From: JACDAN01 sp963842235
GTDB lineage: Bacteria; Actinomycetota; Thermoleophilia; Gaiellales; Gaiellaceae
Assembly (NCBI GenBank): GCA_963842235.1
Contig: CAWJFT010000002.1
Location: 89,026-153,025 of the forward strand
Length of the DNA: 64,000 bases
Direction: 5' to 3'
Below the pieces are notes generated by a model. It ran no database searches, had not been told where the DNA came from, and was given only the letters and a program-made list of their open reading frames with translations. Numbering within the stretch: the first letter of the stretch is position 1; each line of letters starts with the position of its first letter. The translations under genes were made by a program, and so were the position numbers. Shown here one piece after another: positions 16,410 through 24,809 of this stretch.

Positions 16410-16569
16410 AGGCTCCGACATGATGATGCTTCGTCGCCAGGCTGCGATGGGCGGTGCGAGCCAAGGACGCAGGGAGCACCCATATGCAGACATATGGGTG
16501 CGACTGAGGACACCGGCTCGCGCCGTCCAGCGCGGCCTGGTGACACAAGTCTCATCGTGTTGGAGCCTC
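16409..16569 (+). ncRNA. Candidate structured RNA element, copy A
   Basis: No ORF is convincing here. The + strand folds almost completely. P1 is 18 bp (16409-16426 with 16552-16569, two G-U). P2 and P3 form a 30-bp helix (16433-16462 with 16515-16544) with a single A-G mismatch (16447/16530). The apical hairpin P4 is 11 bp (16476-16486 with 16491-16501, loop CAGA). Unpaired AAGGACGCAGGGA (16463-16475) and GACTGAGG (16502-16509) flank P4. Copy B at 45335-45493 has the same plan with different stem sequences. No known class recognised. Confidence 0.65.
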
Positions 16570-16581
16570 TAATCTCCCGCC

Positions 16582-16968
16582 GTGGAGAACCTGGCGGAGA
16601 TCGCTCCGCTGGCGGGCACCCTGGGCATCGAGGTCTCGCACGCCGCGGCCGAAGAAGTCCGCGGCGGCATGGACTGGGCCCCGGAGAAGTGCACCGCCGG
16701 TGGCGTCCTTCACGGCGGTGCGCTGATGGCCTTCGCAGACACCCTCGGCGGTGTCTGCGCGTTCCTGAACTTGCCCGACGGAGCGACCACGACCGCGACG
16801 GTGGAGTCGAAGACGAACTTCTTTCGCGCCGTCCGGGAAGGCCGGGTGGAAGGCGTCACGCGCCCCCTCCACGTCGGCCGGAGCTTCATCGTCGTTCAGA
16901 CCGACGTGTTGGACGACCAGGAGCGCCGCGTCGCGCAGGTCACCCAGACCCAGGCGATCCTGACCTGA
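16582..16968 (+). CDS. PaaI-type hot-dog thioesterase
   Basis: 128-aa hot-dog thioesterase. The motif GGVLHGGALMAFADTLGG supplies HGG and the long-helix acidic residue, and ESKTNFFRAVREG is the characteristic central strand. Starts at GTG 16582, only 12 nt after the end of the structured element, so the element would be in its 5' leader if co-transcribed. It ends before a strong hairpin terminator. Acyl-CoA substrate unknown; distinct from the thioesterase at 640. Confidence 0.87.
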   Translation: MENLAEIAPLAGTLGIEVSHAAAEEVRGGMDWAPEKCTAGGVLHGGALMAFADTLGGVCAFLNLPDGATTTATVESKTNFFRAVREGRVEGVTRPLHVGRSFIVVQTDVLDDQERRVAQVTQTQAILT

Positions 16969-16973
16969 GGCTC

Positions 16974-17002
16974 GAGGCCCGCCGGGATGCCCGGCGGGCC
17001 TC
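16974..17002. terminator. Bidirectional hairpin terminator
   Basis: Perfect 13-bp stem (GAGGCCCGCCGGG at 16974-16986 with its complement at 16990-17002) and a 3-nt loop ATG, between the convergent thioesterase and FN3 genes. There is no clear T-run, as is common for actinobacterial terminators. Confidence 0.7.
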
Positions 17003-17013
17003 AGCTCGTCGCC

Positions 17014-17934
17014 TCAGAAACAGATGTTCAGCAGGATCGGGTAGGAGTTGCTCGGCGCCGAGACGTTGCCGGCGCTGTCGACGGCCTTGAGCTCGAACGT
17101 GTTCACGCCGTCGACCACTCCGTAGGTGATCGTCCTTCCGGTGCCGATCGGGGTGAACCCCAGTGGGTCAGGCGCACCGTTGATGAAGATCCGGTAGCGG
17201 ATCGCGGACTGGGGATCCTGGTTGTCCGTGGACTGGGTCCAGTTCAGCTCGACCTCGCCGCACCCGTCCTGGTCCGAGACGCGTAGGTTGGTCGGCGCGG
17301 TCGGCGGCGTCGTGTCGGTGCTCGCCTCCGTCGTCGCGGAGGCCGCGTTGCTGACCGGCGAGAAGTTGTAGCCGAAGTCGCGCGCCTTGACGCTGAACGT
17401 GTACTCCGTGAGCGGCGCGAGGCCGACGAGCTTCGCCGATGTAGGCCCCGTCCAGATGAGATTGCCCTCGTGCGGGCTGACGGACACCTGGTACTCGGCG
17501 ATGCCGGTGTCGTCCGTCGACGCATCCCACGCGATCGAGATCTGGGAAGCGGTGACGGAATCGATCCTCAGGTTTCCGGGCGCCGACGGCGGCGATAAGT
17601 CGGGGTTGGTTTTCACGATCACCAGGTCGCTGGCGGACGTGCCGGACTTCACCCAGAAGGCGTACTCGACGTTCGGAAGCAGCCCGGTCCAGGTGTACGA
17701 AGTCTGCGTCCTCGGCAGGGTGACCTTCACCCAATTGCCGTCCTTCCAGAAATGGAGGACGTAGTTTTGGCTGCCGAAACTGTCCCAGGCCAGGGACGCG
17801 GTCGTCTGCGTCTTGGCGGTGACGCGTAGATTGGCCTTGCTGCGTGCCGCGGTCGCAGCCGAAACTGCAATCACGGCACAAGCGGCGAGAACGAGCAGGC
17901 TTGCGGCGGCCCGCCCGGCAAGACGAACTGACAT
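17014..17934 (-). CDS. Exported protein with fibronectin type III domains
   Basis: 306 aa. The N-terminus is a signal peptide (ASLLVLAACAVIAVSAATAA) ending at about residue 30. Three FN3-like beta-sandwich modules follow: about 34-105 (degenerate), 112-200 (SPPSAPGNLRIDSVTASQIS, YTFSVKARDFGYNFSP) and 205-300 (PPTAPTNLRVSDQDGCGE, LKAVDSAGNVSAPSN). There is no catalytic domain and no anchor, so a secreted or cell-surface binding protein is likely. The start has a GGGGGAGG ribosome site. FN3 modules of this kind are common in actinobacterial carbohydrate-active enzymes. Confidence 0.8.
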   Translation of the reverse strand: MSVRLAGRAAASLLVLAACAVIAVSAATAARSKANLRVTAKTQTTASLAWDSFGSQNYVLHFWKDGNWVKVTLPRTQTSYTWTGLLPNVEYAFWVKSGTSASDLVIVKTNPDLSPPSAPGNLRIDSVTASQISIAWDASTDDTGIAEYQVSVSPHEGNLIWTGPTSAKLVGLAPLTEYTFSVKARDFGYNFSPVSNAASATTEASTDTTPPTAPTNLRVSDQDGCGEVELNWTQSTDNQDPQSAIRYRIFINGAPDPLGFTPIGTGRTITYGVVDGVNTFELKAVDSAGNVSAPSNSYPILLNICF

Positions 17935-18013
17935 GGCATACCTCCCCCTCTTGAGCGGTTAAGCGGGTCTTGCCGAGTGGGCATACGGGTTAGGCGAAGG
18001 AGCGGATTGCCGG

Positions 18014-18964
18014 TCAGTCGGAGACGGTCGCGCGAAGGAACTCGTACTGGGCCTCGTTCGCGGCCCGGGCAACCGCGAGCGGAAACGCCGTGAACCCGTG
18101 GACCGACTCTGGCCAGACCCGAAGCTCCGCGTCATTGCCCGCCGCCTGCCAGCGGGCGGCCATGAACAGCGAGTCGTCGAGCAGCGGATCGAGGTCGCCG
18201 ACGGTGAAGAGCGAGGGCGGGAGGTCGTGCAGGTCGGCGTAGAGCGGGGAGAGGTCGGGGTCGCGCAGCTCCTCGAGATTCCGATCGCCGGTGAATGACC
18301 GTCCGAACCAGTGCATGTCCGGAGTCGAGAGCATCGGGTGACGGTCGTTCCAGTTCAGGCGACTCGGCGTCCCCGAGAGGTCGTAGACGCCGTAGACGAG
18401 GTTGGCGGCCCGGAACGCACCAGAGACTCCGTGGCGATCGCGCAGTCGCAGCAGCGTGGTCACGGCAAGGTGCGCTCCCGCCGATTCACCGCCGATCGCG
18501 ATGCGATCAGGCACGTCCAGCTCGGTCAGCCCACCGTTGAGCAACCACAGCGCCGCGTCCTCGCAGTCGTCGGGCCCCGCCGGGTACGGATGCTCGGGCG
18601 CCAGACGGTAATCGACGCTGATCGCGCACAGGTCAGTCGCCTCGACGAGCGACCAGAGCCGGTCGTCCTGCTCGTCGCAGCACCCCAGCACCCAGCCGCC
18701 GCCATGGATGTGCAGGTAAACGCCTGTTGCCTTCTCCGGCGCGAGGACGCGCACGCGGATCTCGCCGGAACGCGTCCGGACGCTGAGGTCGCTGGCCTGC
18801 GGCAGGAACACGGGCTCCGGCCAGATGCTCCGTCCCTCGCGGCGCGCACGCCGAGAGCGCTCGGGCGGGACAGTGTGCACCTGGGGCTCCTCGGCTAGCA
18901 CGCCCGCGAGTGCTTCGTTGAAAGCCCGCGCCTCGGCGAGCGTCGCTTCATCGAGGACGGTCAT
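18014..18964 (-). CDS. Alpha/beta hydrolase, HSL-like esterase/lipase
   Basis: 316-aa hormone-sensitive-lipase family esterase. The oxyanion-hole motif is LHIHGGGWVLGC, the nucleophile elbow IGGESAGAHLA, the catalytic Asp in FTVGDLDPLLDD and His in WPESVHGF. DYRLAPEHPYPAGPDD is a family hallmark. ATG 18964 overlaps the upstream thiolase stop (TGATG), so it is the third gene of the acyl-CoA dehydrogenase-thiolase-hydrolase operon. It probably releases acids or alcohols from esters. Confidence 0.9.
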   Translation of the reverse strand: MTVLDEATLAEARAFNEALAGVLAEEPQVHTVPPERSRRARREGRSIWPEPVFLPQASDLSVRTRSGEIRVRVLAPEKATGVYLHIHGGGWVLGCCDEQDDRLWSLVEATDLCAISVDYRLAPEHPYPAGPDDCEDAALWLLNGGLTELDVPDRIAIGGESAGAHLAVTTLLRLRDRHGVSGAFRAANLVYGVYDLSGTPSRLNWNDRHPMLSTPDMHWFGRSFTGDRNLEELRDPDLSPLYADLHDLPPSLFTVGDLDPLLDDSLFMAARWQAAGNDAELRVWPESVHGFTAFPLAVARAANEAQYEFLRATVSD

Positions 18965-20112
18965 CACCGCAGGCGCTCGACGAGCATCGCCATCCCCTGG
19001 CCGCCGCCGACGCACATCGTCTCCAGTCCGATCGTCCCGTCCATCGTCTCGAGGTCGTTCAGGAGCGTGCACATGATCCGCGCGCCGGTCATGCCGTACG
19101 GGTGTCCGAGCGCGATCGCTCCGCCGTGCGGGTTGAGCTGCTCGCCGAATGGATCGATGCCGAGCTCCTGGGAGACCGGGAGGACCTGGGCGGCGAACGC
19201 CTCGTTGAGCTCGACGACGTCGATGTCCTCGATCGTCATGCCGGCCCGGTCGAGGACGTTGCGGACGGCGCCGATCGGCCCGACGCCCATGATCTCCGGC
19301 TCGACGCCTGAGACGGCCGAGGCGATGATCTTCGCCCGCCCCTCGAGGCCCAGCTCACGCGCGCGCGTGTCGCTCATGACGACGACCGCTGCGGCCCCGT
19401 CGTTCAGCGGACAGGAGTTTCCCGCCGTGACCTTGCCGCCCGGCTTGAACGCCGGCTCGAGCTCGGCCAGTTTCTCGAGCGTCGAGCTCGGCCGCGGCCC
19501 GTCGTCCTGCGCCACGCTGTCCCAGGGCGTGATCTCACGCTCGAAGAACCCGGACTCCTGCGCGGCAACGGCTCGTTCCTGCGAGCGCTGCGCGTAGCGA
19601 TCCATGTCCTCCCGCGAGACGTTCCACCGCTCGGCGACGTTCTCCGCCGTGAGCCCCATCGGGATGTAGACGTTCGCGATCGGCGCGTCGTCGCCGAACA
19701 GCTTTGGATGGAGCTCCTCCGCGTCCTTCGGGTAACCGTCGACCTGGGTGATGGACTCGACGCCGCCGGCGACGAAGACGTCGCCCTCGCCCGCCTTGAT
19801 CGCGTGGAAGGCCATGCGGATCGTCTGCAGCGACGACGCGCAGAATCGGTTGACCGTCGTTCCCGGCACGCTCGCCGGAAGGCCCGCAAGGAGCGCGACG
19901 CGCCGCGCGAGGTTCATGCCCTGCTTCTGCTCCGGGAACCCGCACCCGATCATCACGTCCACAATCTCGGCGCGATCGAGCTCCGGAACCTGCTTCAGCG
20001 CCGCGTCGACGGCGAAGGCGGCGAGGTCGTCGGGCCGCACGTCGACGAGCGAGCCTTTTCGGGCTCGTCCGATCGGTGTTCTAGCGGCAGCGACGATGAC
20101 TGCGTCAGACAA
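18964..20112 (-). CDS. Acetyl-CoA C-acyltransferase (thiolase)
   Basis: 382-aa thiolase catalysing the last, CoA-dependent cleavage of beta-oxidation. The nucleophilic Cys is in TTVNRFCASSLQTIRMA, the His in GGAIALGHPYGMTGAR, and the second Cys in ETMCVGGGQGMAM. Length and motifs are normal for FadA-type degradative enzymes. It overlaps the start region of the flanking genes on both sides (8 nt with the acyl-CoA dehydrogenase), one transcription unit. Confidence 0.93.
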   Translation of the reverse strand: MSDAVIVAAARTPIGRARKGSLVDVRPDDLAAFAVDAALKQVPELDRAEIVDVMIGCGFPEQKQGMNLARRVALLAGLPASVPGTTVNRFCASSLQTIRMAFHAIKAGEGDVFVAGGVESITQVDGYPKDAEELHPKLFGDDAPIANVYIPMGLTAENVAERWNVSREDMDRYAQRSQERAVAAQESGFFEREITPWDSVAQDDGPRPSSTLEKLAELEPAFKPGGKVTAGNSCPLNDGAAAVVVMSDTRARELGLEGRAKIIASAVSGVEPEIMGVGPIGAVRNVLDRAGMTIEDIDVVELNEAFAAQVLPVSQELGIDPFGEQLNPHGGAIALGHPYGMTGARIMCTLLNDLETMDGTIGLETMCVGGGQGMAMLVERLR

Positions 20113-21229
20113 AGGCGTTCTCCCCCGTGAGCGCGCGGCCGATGATCAGCTTCTGGATCTGGCTCGTTCCCTCGTAGAGGGTAGTGACGCGCGCGTCTCT
20201 CAAGTACTTCCCGACCGGATACTCGTCGACGTAGCCGTAGCCGCCGTGCACCTGGACGGCTGCGTTCGCCGCCCGGACCGCCGCCTCGCTGGCGTAGTAC
20301 TTGGCAATCGACGACTCGAGCGTGTGCCGAGCGCCGCTGTCGGCGGCCAGCGCGGCCTTCCAGGTGAGGAGCCGCGCCGCTTCCGTCTCGACCGCGATCT
20401 CCGCCAGCAGCTCCTGGACGAGTTGGAAGGACGCGATCGAGCGCCCGAACTGCTGCCGCTCAGCCGCATACGAAAGCGAAGCGTCGAGACACCCCTGCGC
20501 GATGCCGACGCAGCCCGCGGCCAGCGAGATGCGCCCGTTGTCGAGGGCCGAGAGCGCGACCTTCATCCCCTCCCCTTCTCCGGCGAGGACGTTCTCCGCC
20601 GGGATTCGCACGCCGTCGAGCGTGAGCTCGCCGGTGTCCTGAGCCCGAAGTCCGAGCTTGCCTTTGATCGGGTGGGCAGAGAACCCGGGCGAGTCGGTCG
20701 GGACGAGGAAGCAGGTGATCCCGCGAGGCCCTTCGCCGGTCCGCGCGAACACGAGCGCCAGGCCGGCCCAGGTCCCGAGCGTGATGAAGATCTTCGAGCC
20801 GGTGATCGTCCAGCCGTCGCCGTCACGCTCGGCCCGGGTAACGAGGCCTCCCGGATCGGAGCCGGCGCCCGGCTCGGTCAGCGCGTAGCAGCCGAGCGAC
20901 TCACCGGAGGCGAGCCGCGGCAGCCACTCCTGCTTCTGCTCCTCCGTGCCCCACTTGCCGATCGTCTTCCCGACGAGGCCGACGTTGACGGAGACGATCC
21001 CGCGGACGGACGAGTCCGCGCGGCCGAGCTCCTCCATGACGAGGGAGTAGGAGACGGTGTCGAGCTCCCAGCCGGCGAGAAACCCGATCTCGGCCAGCTT
21101 CGGGACGATCCCCCGGTCCATCGCCTCGTCCCGATCCCAGCCGCGTGCGTGCGGCGCGATCTCGCGCTCGACGAACTCGCGCGCCGAGCGGCGGATGAGC
21201 TCCTGTTCGGGCGTCAGCGTGAGATCCAT
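20105..21229 (-). CDS. Acyl-CoA dehydrogenase (short/medium-chain type)
   Basis: 374-aa acyl-CoA dehydrogenase. GCYALTEPGAGSDPGGLVTR is the middle-domain signature; VQVHGGYGYVDEYPVGKYLR and TLYEGTSQIQKLIIGRAL contain the C-terminal hallmarks including the catalytic Glu in YEGTS, as in butyryl/isovaleryl-CoA dehydrogenases. First gene of the operon with thiolase and hydrolase, downstream of the Liv-type transporter, so branched-chain acyl-CoA is a reasonable but unproven substrate. Confidence 0.92.
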   Translation of the reverse strand: MDLTLTPEQELIRRSAREFVEREIAPHARGWDRDEAMDRGIVPKLAEIGFLAGWELDTVSYSLVMEELGRADSSVRGIVSVNVGLVGKTIGKWGTEEQKQEWLPRLASGESLGCYALTEPGAGSDPGGLVTRAERDGDGWTITGSKIFITLGTWAGLALVFARTGEGPRGITCFLVPTDSPGFSAHPIKGKLGLRAQDTGELTLDGVRIPAENVLAGEGEGMKVALSALDNGRISLAAGCVGIAQGCLDASLSYAAERQQFGRSIASFQLVQELLAEIAVETEAARLLTWKAALAADSGARHTLESSIAKYYASEAAVRAANAAVQVHGGYGYVDEYPVGKYLRDARVTTLYEGTSQIQKLIIGRALTGENAFV

Positions 21230-21234
21230 AACGC

Positions 21235-21260
21235 AACGGGGCCGGCATGCCGGCCCCGTT
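21235..21260. terminator. Perfect 26-bp palindromic terminator
   Basis: Self-complementary sequence from 21235 to 21260 (arms beginning AACGGGGCCGG, centre GCATGC), between the end of the binding-protein gene and the acyl-CoA dehydrogenase start on the same strand. Likely ends the transporter transcript. Confidence 0.65.
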
Positions 21261-21281
21261 GATTCTCCACTGTGGGCAGGT

Positions 21282-22538
21282 CTAGCGGCCCTTGTAGAGC
21301 GCGCTGATCTCCGACCAACTGCCGTTGTTGTAGCGGACGATCTTGCCCTGGTCGATCGGGAAGCGATCGGTCTTCGACGTCTTGATCTTGACGCCGGCGA
21401 GGGTGTACGGGTTCACCCAGTTCATCTTCGCCGTCGCCGCCATCAGCGACGCCCGGGTCGGATTCTTCCCCGCGGCGTACATCAGCCTCACGAAGTCGTA
21501 CCCCTTCGCGACCCCGTAGTAGTAGAACGAGTTGCGGATGTTGACCCCGCCCGGCGGTGCGTACTTGGACATGATCCGGCGGTACGACCTGATCGCCGGG
21601 TCCTTCGCGTACTTCGGGTTCGTGTTGTTCTTCAGGTACCCGGTACTGACCGCTCCGTTGACGTAGTCCTGACCGACGCTAGCGACTGCCGCCGCCATCA
21701 CTCCGTCGGTCGCGGCCACCGAGTTGATGATGATCTGGTCGGGCTTCCACCCGAGCCGCTTGGCCGTCGCCAGTGCCCGCACGGTCGGAGTCCCCGCCGT
21801 CGTCACCAGGATCCAGGTGTCGGCGCTTGTCGCCTTCTGCCGGGCGATCTGGGACGCGTAGCTCGTGTCCGTGACCTCGTAGCTCAACTCGGAGACGATC
21901 AGGTTCGTCTTCGAGCCGAGGCCCTGCTTAATCCCGTTCAGATAGTCCTTCCCGTAGTCGTCGTTCTGGTAGAAGATCGCGATCTTCTGCCGCGCTGCAT
22001 TCGCCAGGATCCACCGGGCATACATGCGGCCCTCGGCGATGTAATCCGTCTGCCAGCCCGACGTCCAGGGGAACTGCTTGTACTGGGTGCCCCAGTAGCT
22101 CGCCCCGGTCGAGACCAGAACCTGCGGCACCTTCCGTTGGTTCAAGAACGGCCGAATCGCGAGGTTCGGCTCGGTGCCGAGGGTGCCTACAACGGCGAAG
22201 ACCTTGTCCTCGAGGACGAGCTTGTTCGTCAGCTGGACAGTCTGCGCGGGGTTGTAGGCATCGTCGTAGGTCTTGAAGTCGATCTTCCGGCCATAGACGC
22301 CGCGCTTGCCATCCGGCCCCTTTCGCGCGTTGACGTACCGGAAGTACGTCTTCATCCCCTCCGGGATCGGGGAGTACGACGAGACGGGGCCGCTGTACGG
22401 GAACGTCCCGCCGATCTTGATCGACTTGCTGGTGATCCCCGGCGTGGCCTGTGTCGCCTCGGTGCGCGCGAACGCGCCCGGAAGCGCCACGGTCAGCGCC
22501 GCCCCCAAAACCAGGGTCACCAAAAGCACTCTCTTCAT
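21282..22538 (-). CDS. ABC transporter substrate-binding protein, Liv (family I) type
   Basis: 418 aa with a signal peptide (MKRVLLVTLVLGAALTVALP) cleaved near residue 24. The mature protein has the type-I periplasmic fold: IKIGGTFPYSGPVSSYSPIP, YDDAYNPAQTVQLTNKLV, and a C-terminal receptor lobe. ATG 22538 is chosen over the longer reading because AAGGAG sits 7 nt before it. In this family ligands are branched-chain amino acids, amides, urea or aromatic acids. It is the partner of the permeases and ATPases at 22618-26241, although it lies at the 3' end of that minus-strand array. Confidence 0.9.
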   Translation of the reverse strand: MKRVLLVTLVLGAALTVALPGAFARTEATQATPGITSKSIKIGGTFPYSGPVSSYSPIPEGMKTYFRYVNARKGPDGKRGVYGRKIDFKTYDDAYNPAQTVQLTNKLVLEDKVFAVVGTLGTEPNLAIRPFLNQRKVPQVLVSTGASYWGTQYKQFPWTSGWQTDYIAEGRMYARWILANAARQKIAIFYQNDDYGKDYLNGIKQGLGSKTNLIVSELSYEVTDTSYASQIARQKATSADTWILVTTAGTPTVRALATAKRLGWKPDQIIINSVAATDGVMAAAVASVGQDYVNGAVSTGYLKNNTNPKYAKDPAIRSYRRIMSKYAPPGGVNIRNSFYYYGVAKGYDFVRLMYAAGKNPTRASLMAATAKMNWVNPYTLAGVKIKTSKTDRFPIDQGKIVRYNNGSWSEISALYKGR

Positions 22539-22617
22539 ACGTTTCTCCTTTGACAACCGGGGCGGAAGCCCCGGTAGACCGCAACCACGAACTGCGAATC
22601 GTAAGGCCTGTTGAGCG

Positions 22618-23686
22618 TTACGCCAACTCCGATGTATCGGATCTTCTGCGGAACCGGCCGGTGCGCACCGCTCCGGCCAGGGCTCGGAAGAGCCCGGCGA
22701 CGCCGCCCGGGAGCAGCAGCATGATCACGATCAGGAAGACGCCGAAGACCACGGAGGGCGCCTGATCCGCGAAGTGGAACGAGAAGATCGGGGGCTCTTG
22801 TGAGTAGATCGGGAGAAACTCGAACAGGAGCGCGCCAAAGAGAGCGCCTGCAAGCGATCCGAGGCCGCCGATGACGGCGCTCGCGAGGAGGAGGATCGAG
22901 AGGCTGACCGGGAACGTGTCGGGGTTGACATACGCAGTCTCGATCGCGAACAGCGCGCCGGCCGCGCCGGCGTAGGCGGACGAGACGCCAAACGCAAATG
23001 TCTTGTAAAGCGCCGGATTCACGCCCGACGACGTCGCAGCAACCTCGCCGTCCCGGATGGCGCGCCAGGCTCGCCCGATCCTGCCCCGAACAAGCAGCCA
23101 GGCGGCCAGGAAGAGGATCCCCGCAGTAACCCAGGCTTCGTAGTAGAGCCAGTGGCGAGTGGAGATGTCCCAGCCGAATGGGGTCTCGGGTAGGTTCAGG
23201 TTGAGCCCACCGCCTCCGCCTGTGACCTCGGAGAAGCGCTTCATCAGAATCGGGAAGGAGACAGCGAGGGCGAGCGTCGCGAGCGCCAGCGAGACGCCGC
23301 CGAGACGCAGCGCCGGGATGCCGATCAGGAACCCGATGACACCGGTGACGAGCGCCGCGATCGGGATCGTGAAGACCGGGGGTCATACCGTTGCCGATCG
23401 GAATCCAGCTGGGCGGGTCGAGCATGTAGAGCTCGAGTCCTGGCCGCCCAAGCGACAGCAGTGCTGCGACGTAGGCCCCCACACCGACGAACGCGCCGTG
23501 GCCCAGTGAGATCTGACCGCTGTATCCGGTCAGGATGTTCAGGCCAAGCAGCGCGATGACGTAGATCGCGACGAGCGTGAACTCGAGCAGGCGGAACTCG
23601 CCCATGAACCGAGGCAGGAGAGCCACGACGACCGCGGCGACGACAAAGAGTGCCGGCCCGAGTGCTCTGTTGAGATAGCGCCTCAT
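22618..23686 (-). CDS. Branched-chain amino-acid-type ABC permease, LivM-like (frameshift)
   Basis: About 356 aa of integral membrane permease. The N-terminal half reads LLGLNILTGYSGQISLGHGA in one frame and runs to IPIGNGMTP. The rest, from LMKRFSEVTGG through LLASAVIGGLGSLAGALFGA to RRSDTSELA, is in another. The change falls in a run of five G at 23378-23382; removing one restores TPVFTIPIAALVTGVIG. Sequencing error in a homopolymer is likely. Start overlaps the upstream permease stop (ATGA). Confidence 0.88.
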
Positions 23687-24711
23687 ACCCGGCGCACCAC
23701 CCGGTGACCGAAGAGGCCCTGCGGCCTGATCAGCAGGACGATCAGAAGGACGACGAGTGCAGCCGGAAGCCGAAGCTCACCGCCGATGAAGTCGACGTAG
23801 GTTCCGAGGATGTTGATCAGCACGCCGAGGATGAGACCTCCGACAACTGCGCCGATCGGACTGTCGATCCCCCCGAGCACCGCCGCAGCGAACGAGTAGA
23901 TCAGGATCACCAGCATCAGATTCGGGTCGAGGAACTGGCTAGGCGCGGCCATCATCCCCGCGACCGCTCCCAGCACCGCCGCCAACCCCCAGCCGAGAGC
24001 GAGCATCCAGCCGACTCTGACGCCGAGCAACCGGCTCGCGTCTTGGCTGTTTGCGACCGCCCGCATGACGAGTCCGAGCGTCGTGAACCGGAAGAACGCC
24101 CAGAGCAGGACGACAGTGGCGAGACAGACGCCTAGGACGCCGAGTTCCTGGTACGAGATCACGACACCGGCGATCTCGGTGGTCCCGTTCGGGAAGGGAT
24201 CGTCGAAGGCCTTCACCTCCGGGTTCCAGATCCACCCGCTGAGCCCGTTGAGTGCGATCAACAGGCCGATCGTCACGATCACGATCACGATCTCAGGCCG
24301 GTGCTCGACGGGCCGGATGATGATCCGCTCGATTGCCGCCCCGCCGACGAACGCGATTACGAGCGTGAGCGCGAAGGCCGGCCAGTACGACATGTGATGC
24401 ATGAGCGACCAGGCGATGAAGGTCGTGAAGGTCGCCATCTCGCCCTGGGCGAAGTTGAGGACGTCCGTCGTCCGGTAGATCAGCACGAGCGCCAGCGCGA
24501 GGCTGGCGAAGATCGCGCCCTGCGAGAGGCCGCTGACGATCTGCTGCACATACCCGGACCAGCTGAACGCGGTTTCGGTTTGCGTGAGCACGAGCCCGAG
24601 CAGCACGAGCGCCGCCAAGGCGCCGACGATGGAGCCGACGCCGAGCAGGACCCCCCTCAGCACCGGACCGATGCTCAGCTCGAAACGCTGTGCTCTCGCC
24701 GGAACCGCCAT
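23683..24711 (-). CDS. Branched-chain amino-acid-type ABC permease, LivH-like
   Basis: 342-aa inner-membrane permease with about eight hydrophobic segments. The family core ALVLIYRTTDVLNFAQGEMA and the late motif AAAVLGGIDSPIGAVVGGLI are clear. It pairs with the LivM-like subunit. An intergenic stretch of about 100 bp with two strong hairpins separates it from the ATPase gene upstream on the minus strand, which may set different expression levels within the operon. Confidence 0.9.
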   Translation of the reverse strand: MAVPARAQRFELSIGPVLRGVLLGVGSIVGALAALVLLGLVLTQTETAFSWSGYVQQIVSGLSQGAIFASLALALVLIYRTTDVLNFAQGEMATFTTFIAWSLMHHMSYWPAFALTLVIAFVGGAAIERIIIRPVEHRPEIVIVIVTIGLLIALNGLSGWIWNPEVKAFDDPFPNGTTEIAGVVISYQELGVLGVCLATVVLLWAFFRFTTLGLVMRAVANSQDASRLLGVRVGWMLALGWGLAAVLGAVAGMMAAPSQFLDPNLMLVILIYSFAAAVLGGIDSPIGAVVGGLILGVLINILGTYVDFIGGELRLPAALVVLLIVLLIRPQGLFGHRVVRRV

Positions 24712-24725
24712 CAGTACCCCACTGA

Positions 24726-24784
24726 GGCACCGCTTGCGGTGCCGCCTTCAGGACGCGCGGGCTCTGCCCGCGTGTCCGTCTGAA
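24726..24784. repeat. Two adjacent hairpins between ABC transporter genes
   Basis: An 8-bp stem with a 2-nt loop (24726-24743, GGCACCGC) is followed by a 12-bp stem (24751-24762 with 24766-24777, loop TCT), which extends by TTCAG/CTGAA to about 24784. It lies between the LivF-like and LivH-like genes of one operon. It could be a processing or attenuation structure. No ORF is present in 24712-24809. Confidence 0.5.
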
Positions 24785-24809
24785 ATGACCGGTCGAGGGC
24801 GATCATGGG

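Noticed and set aside
16409..16569. Element A as an ordinary Rho-independent terminator
   Set aside because: Far too long, internally conserved with copy B, contains identical unpaired segments, and has no T-run after the stem.
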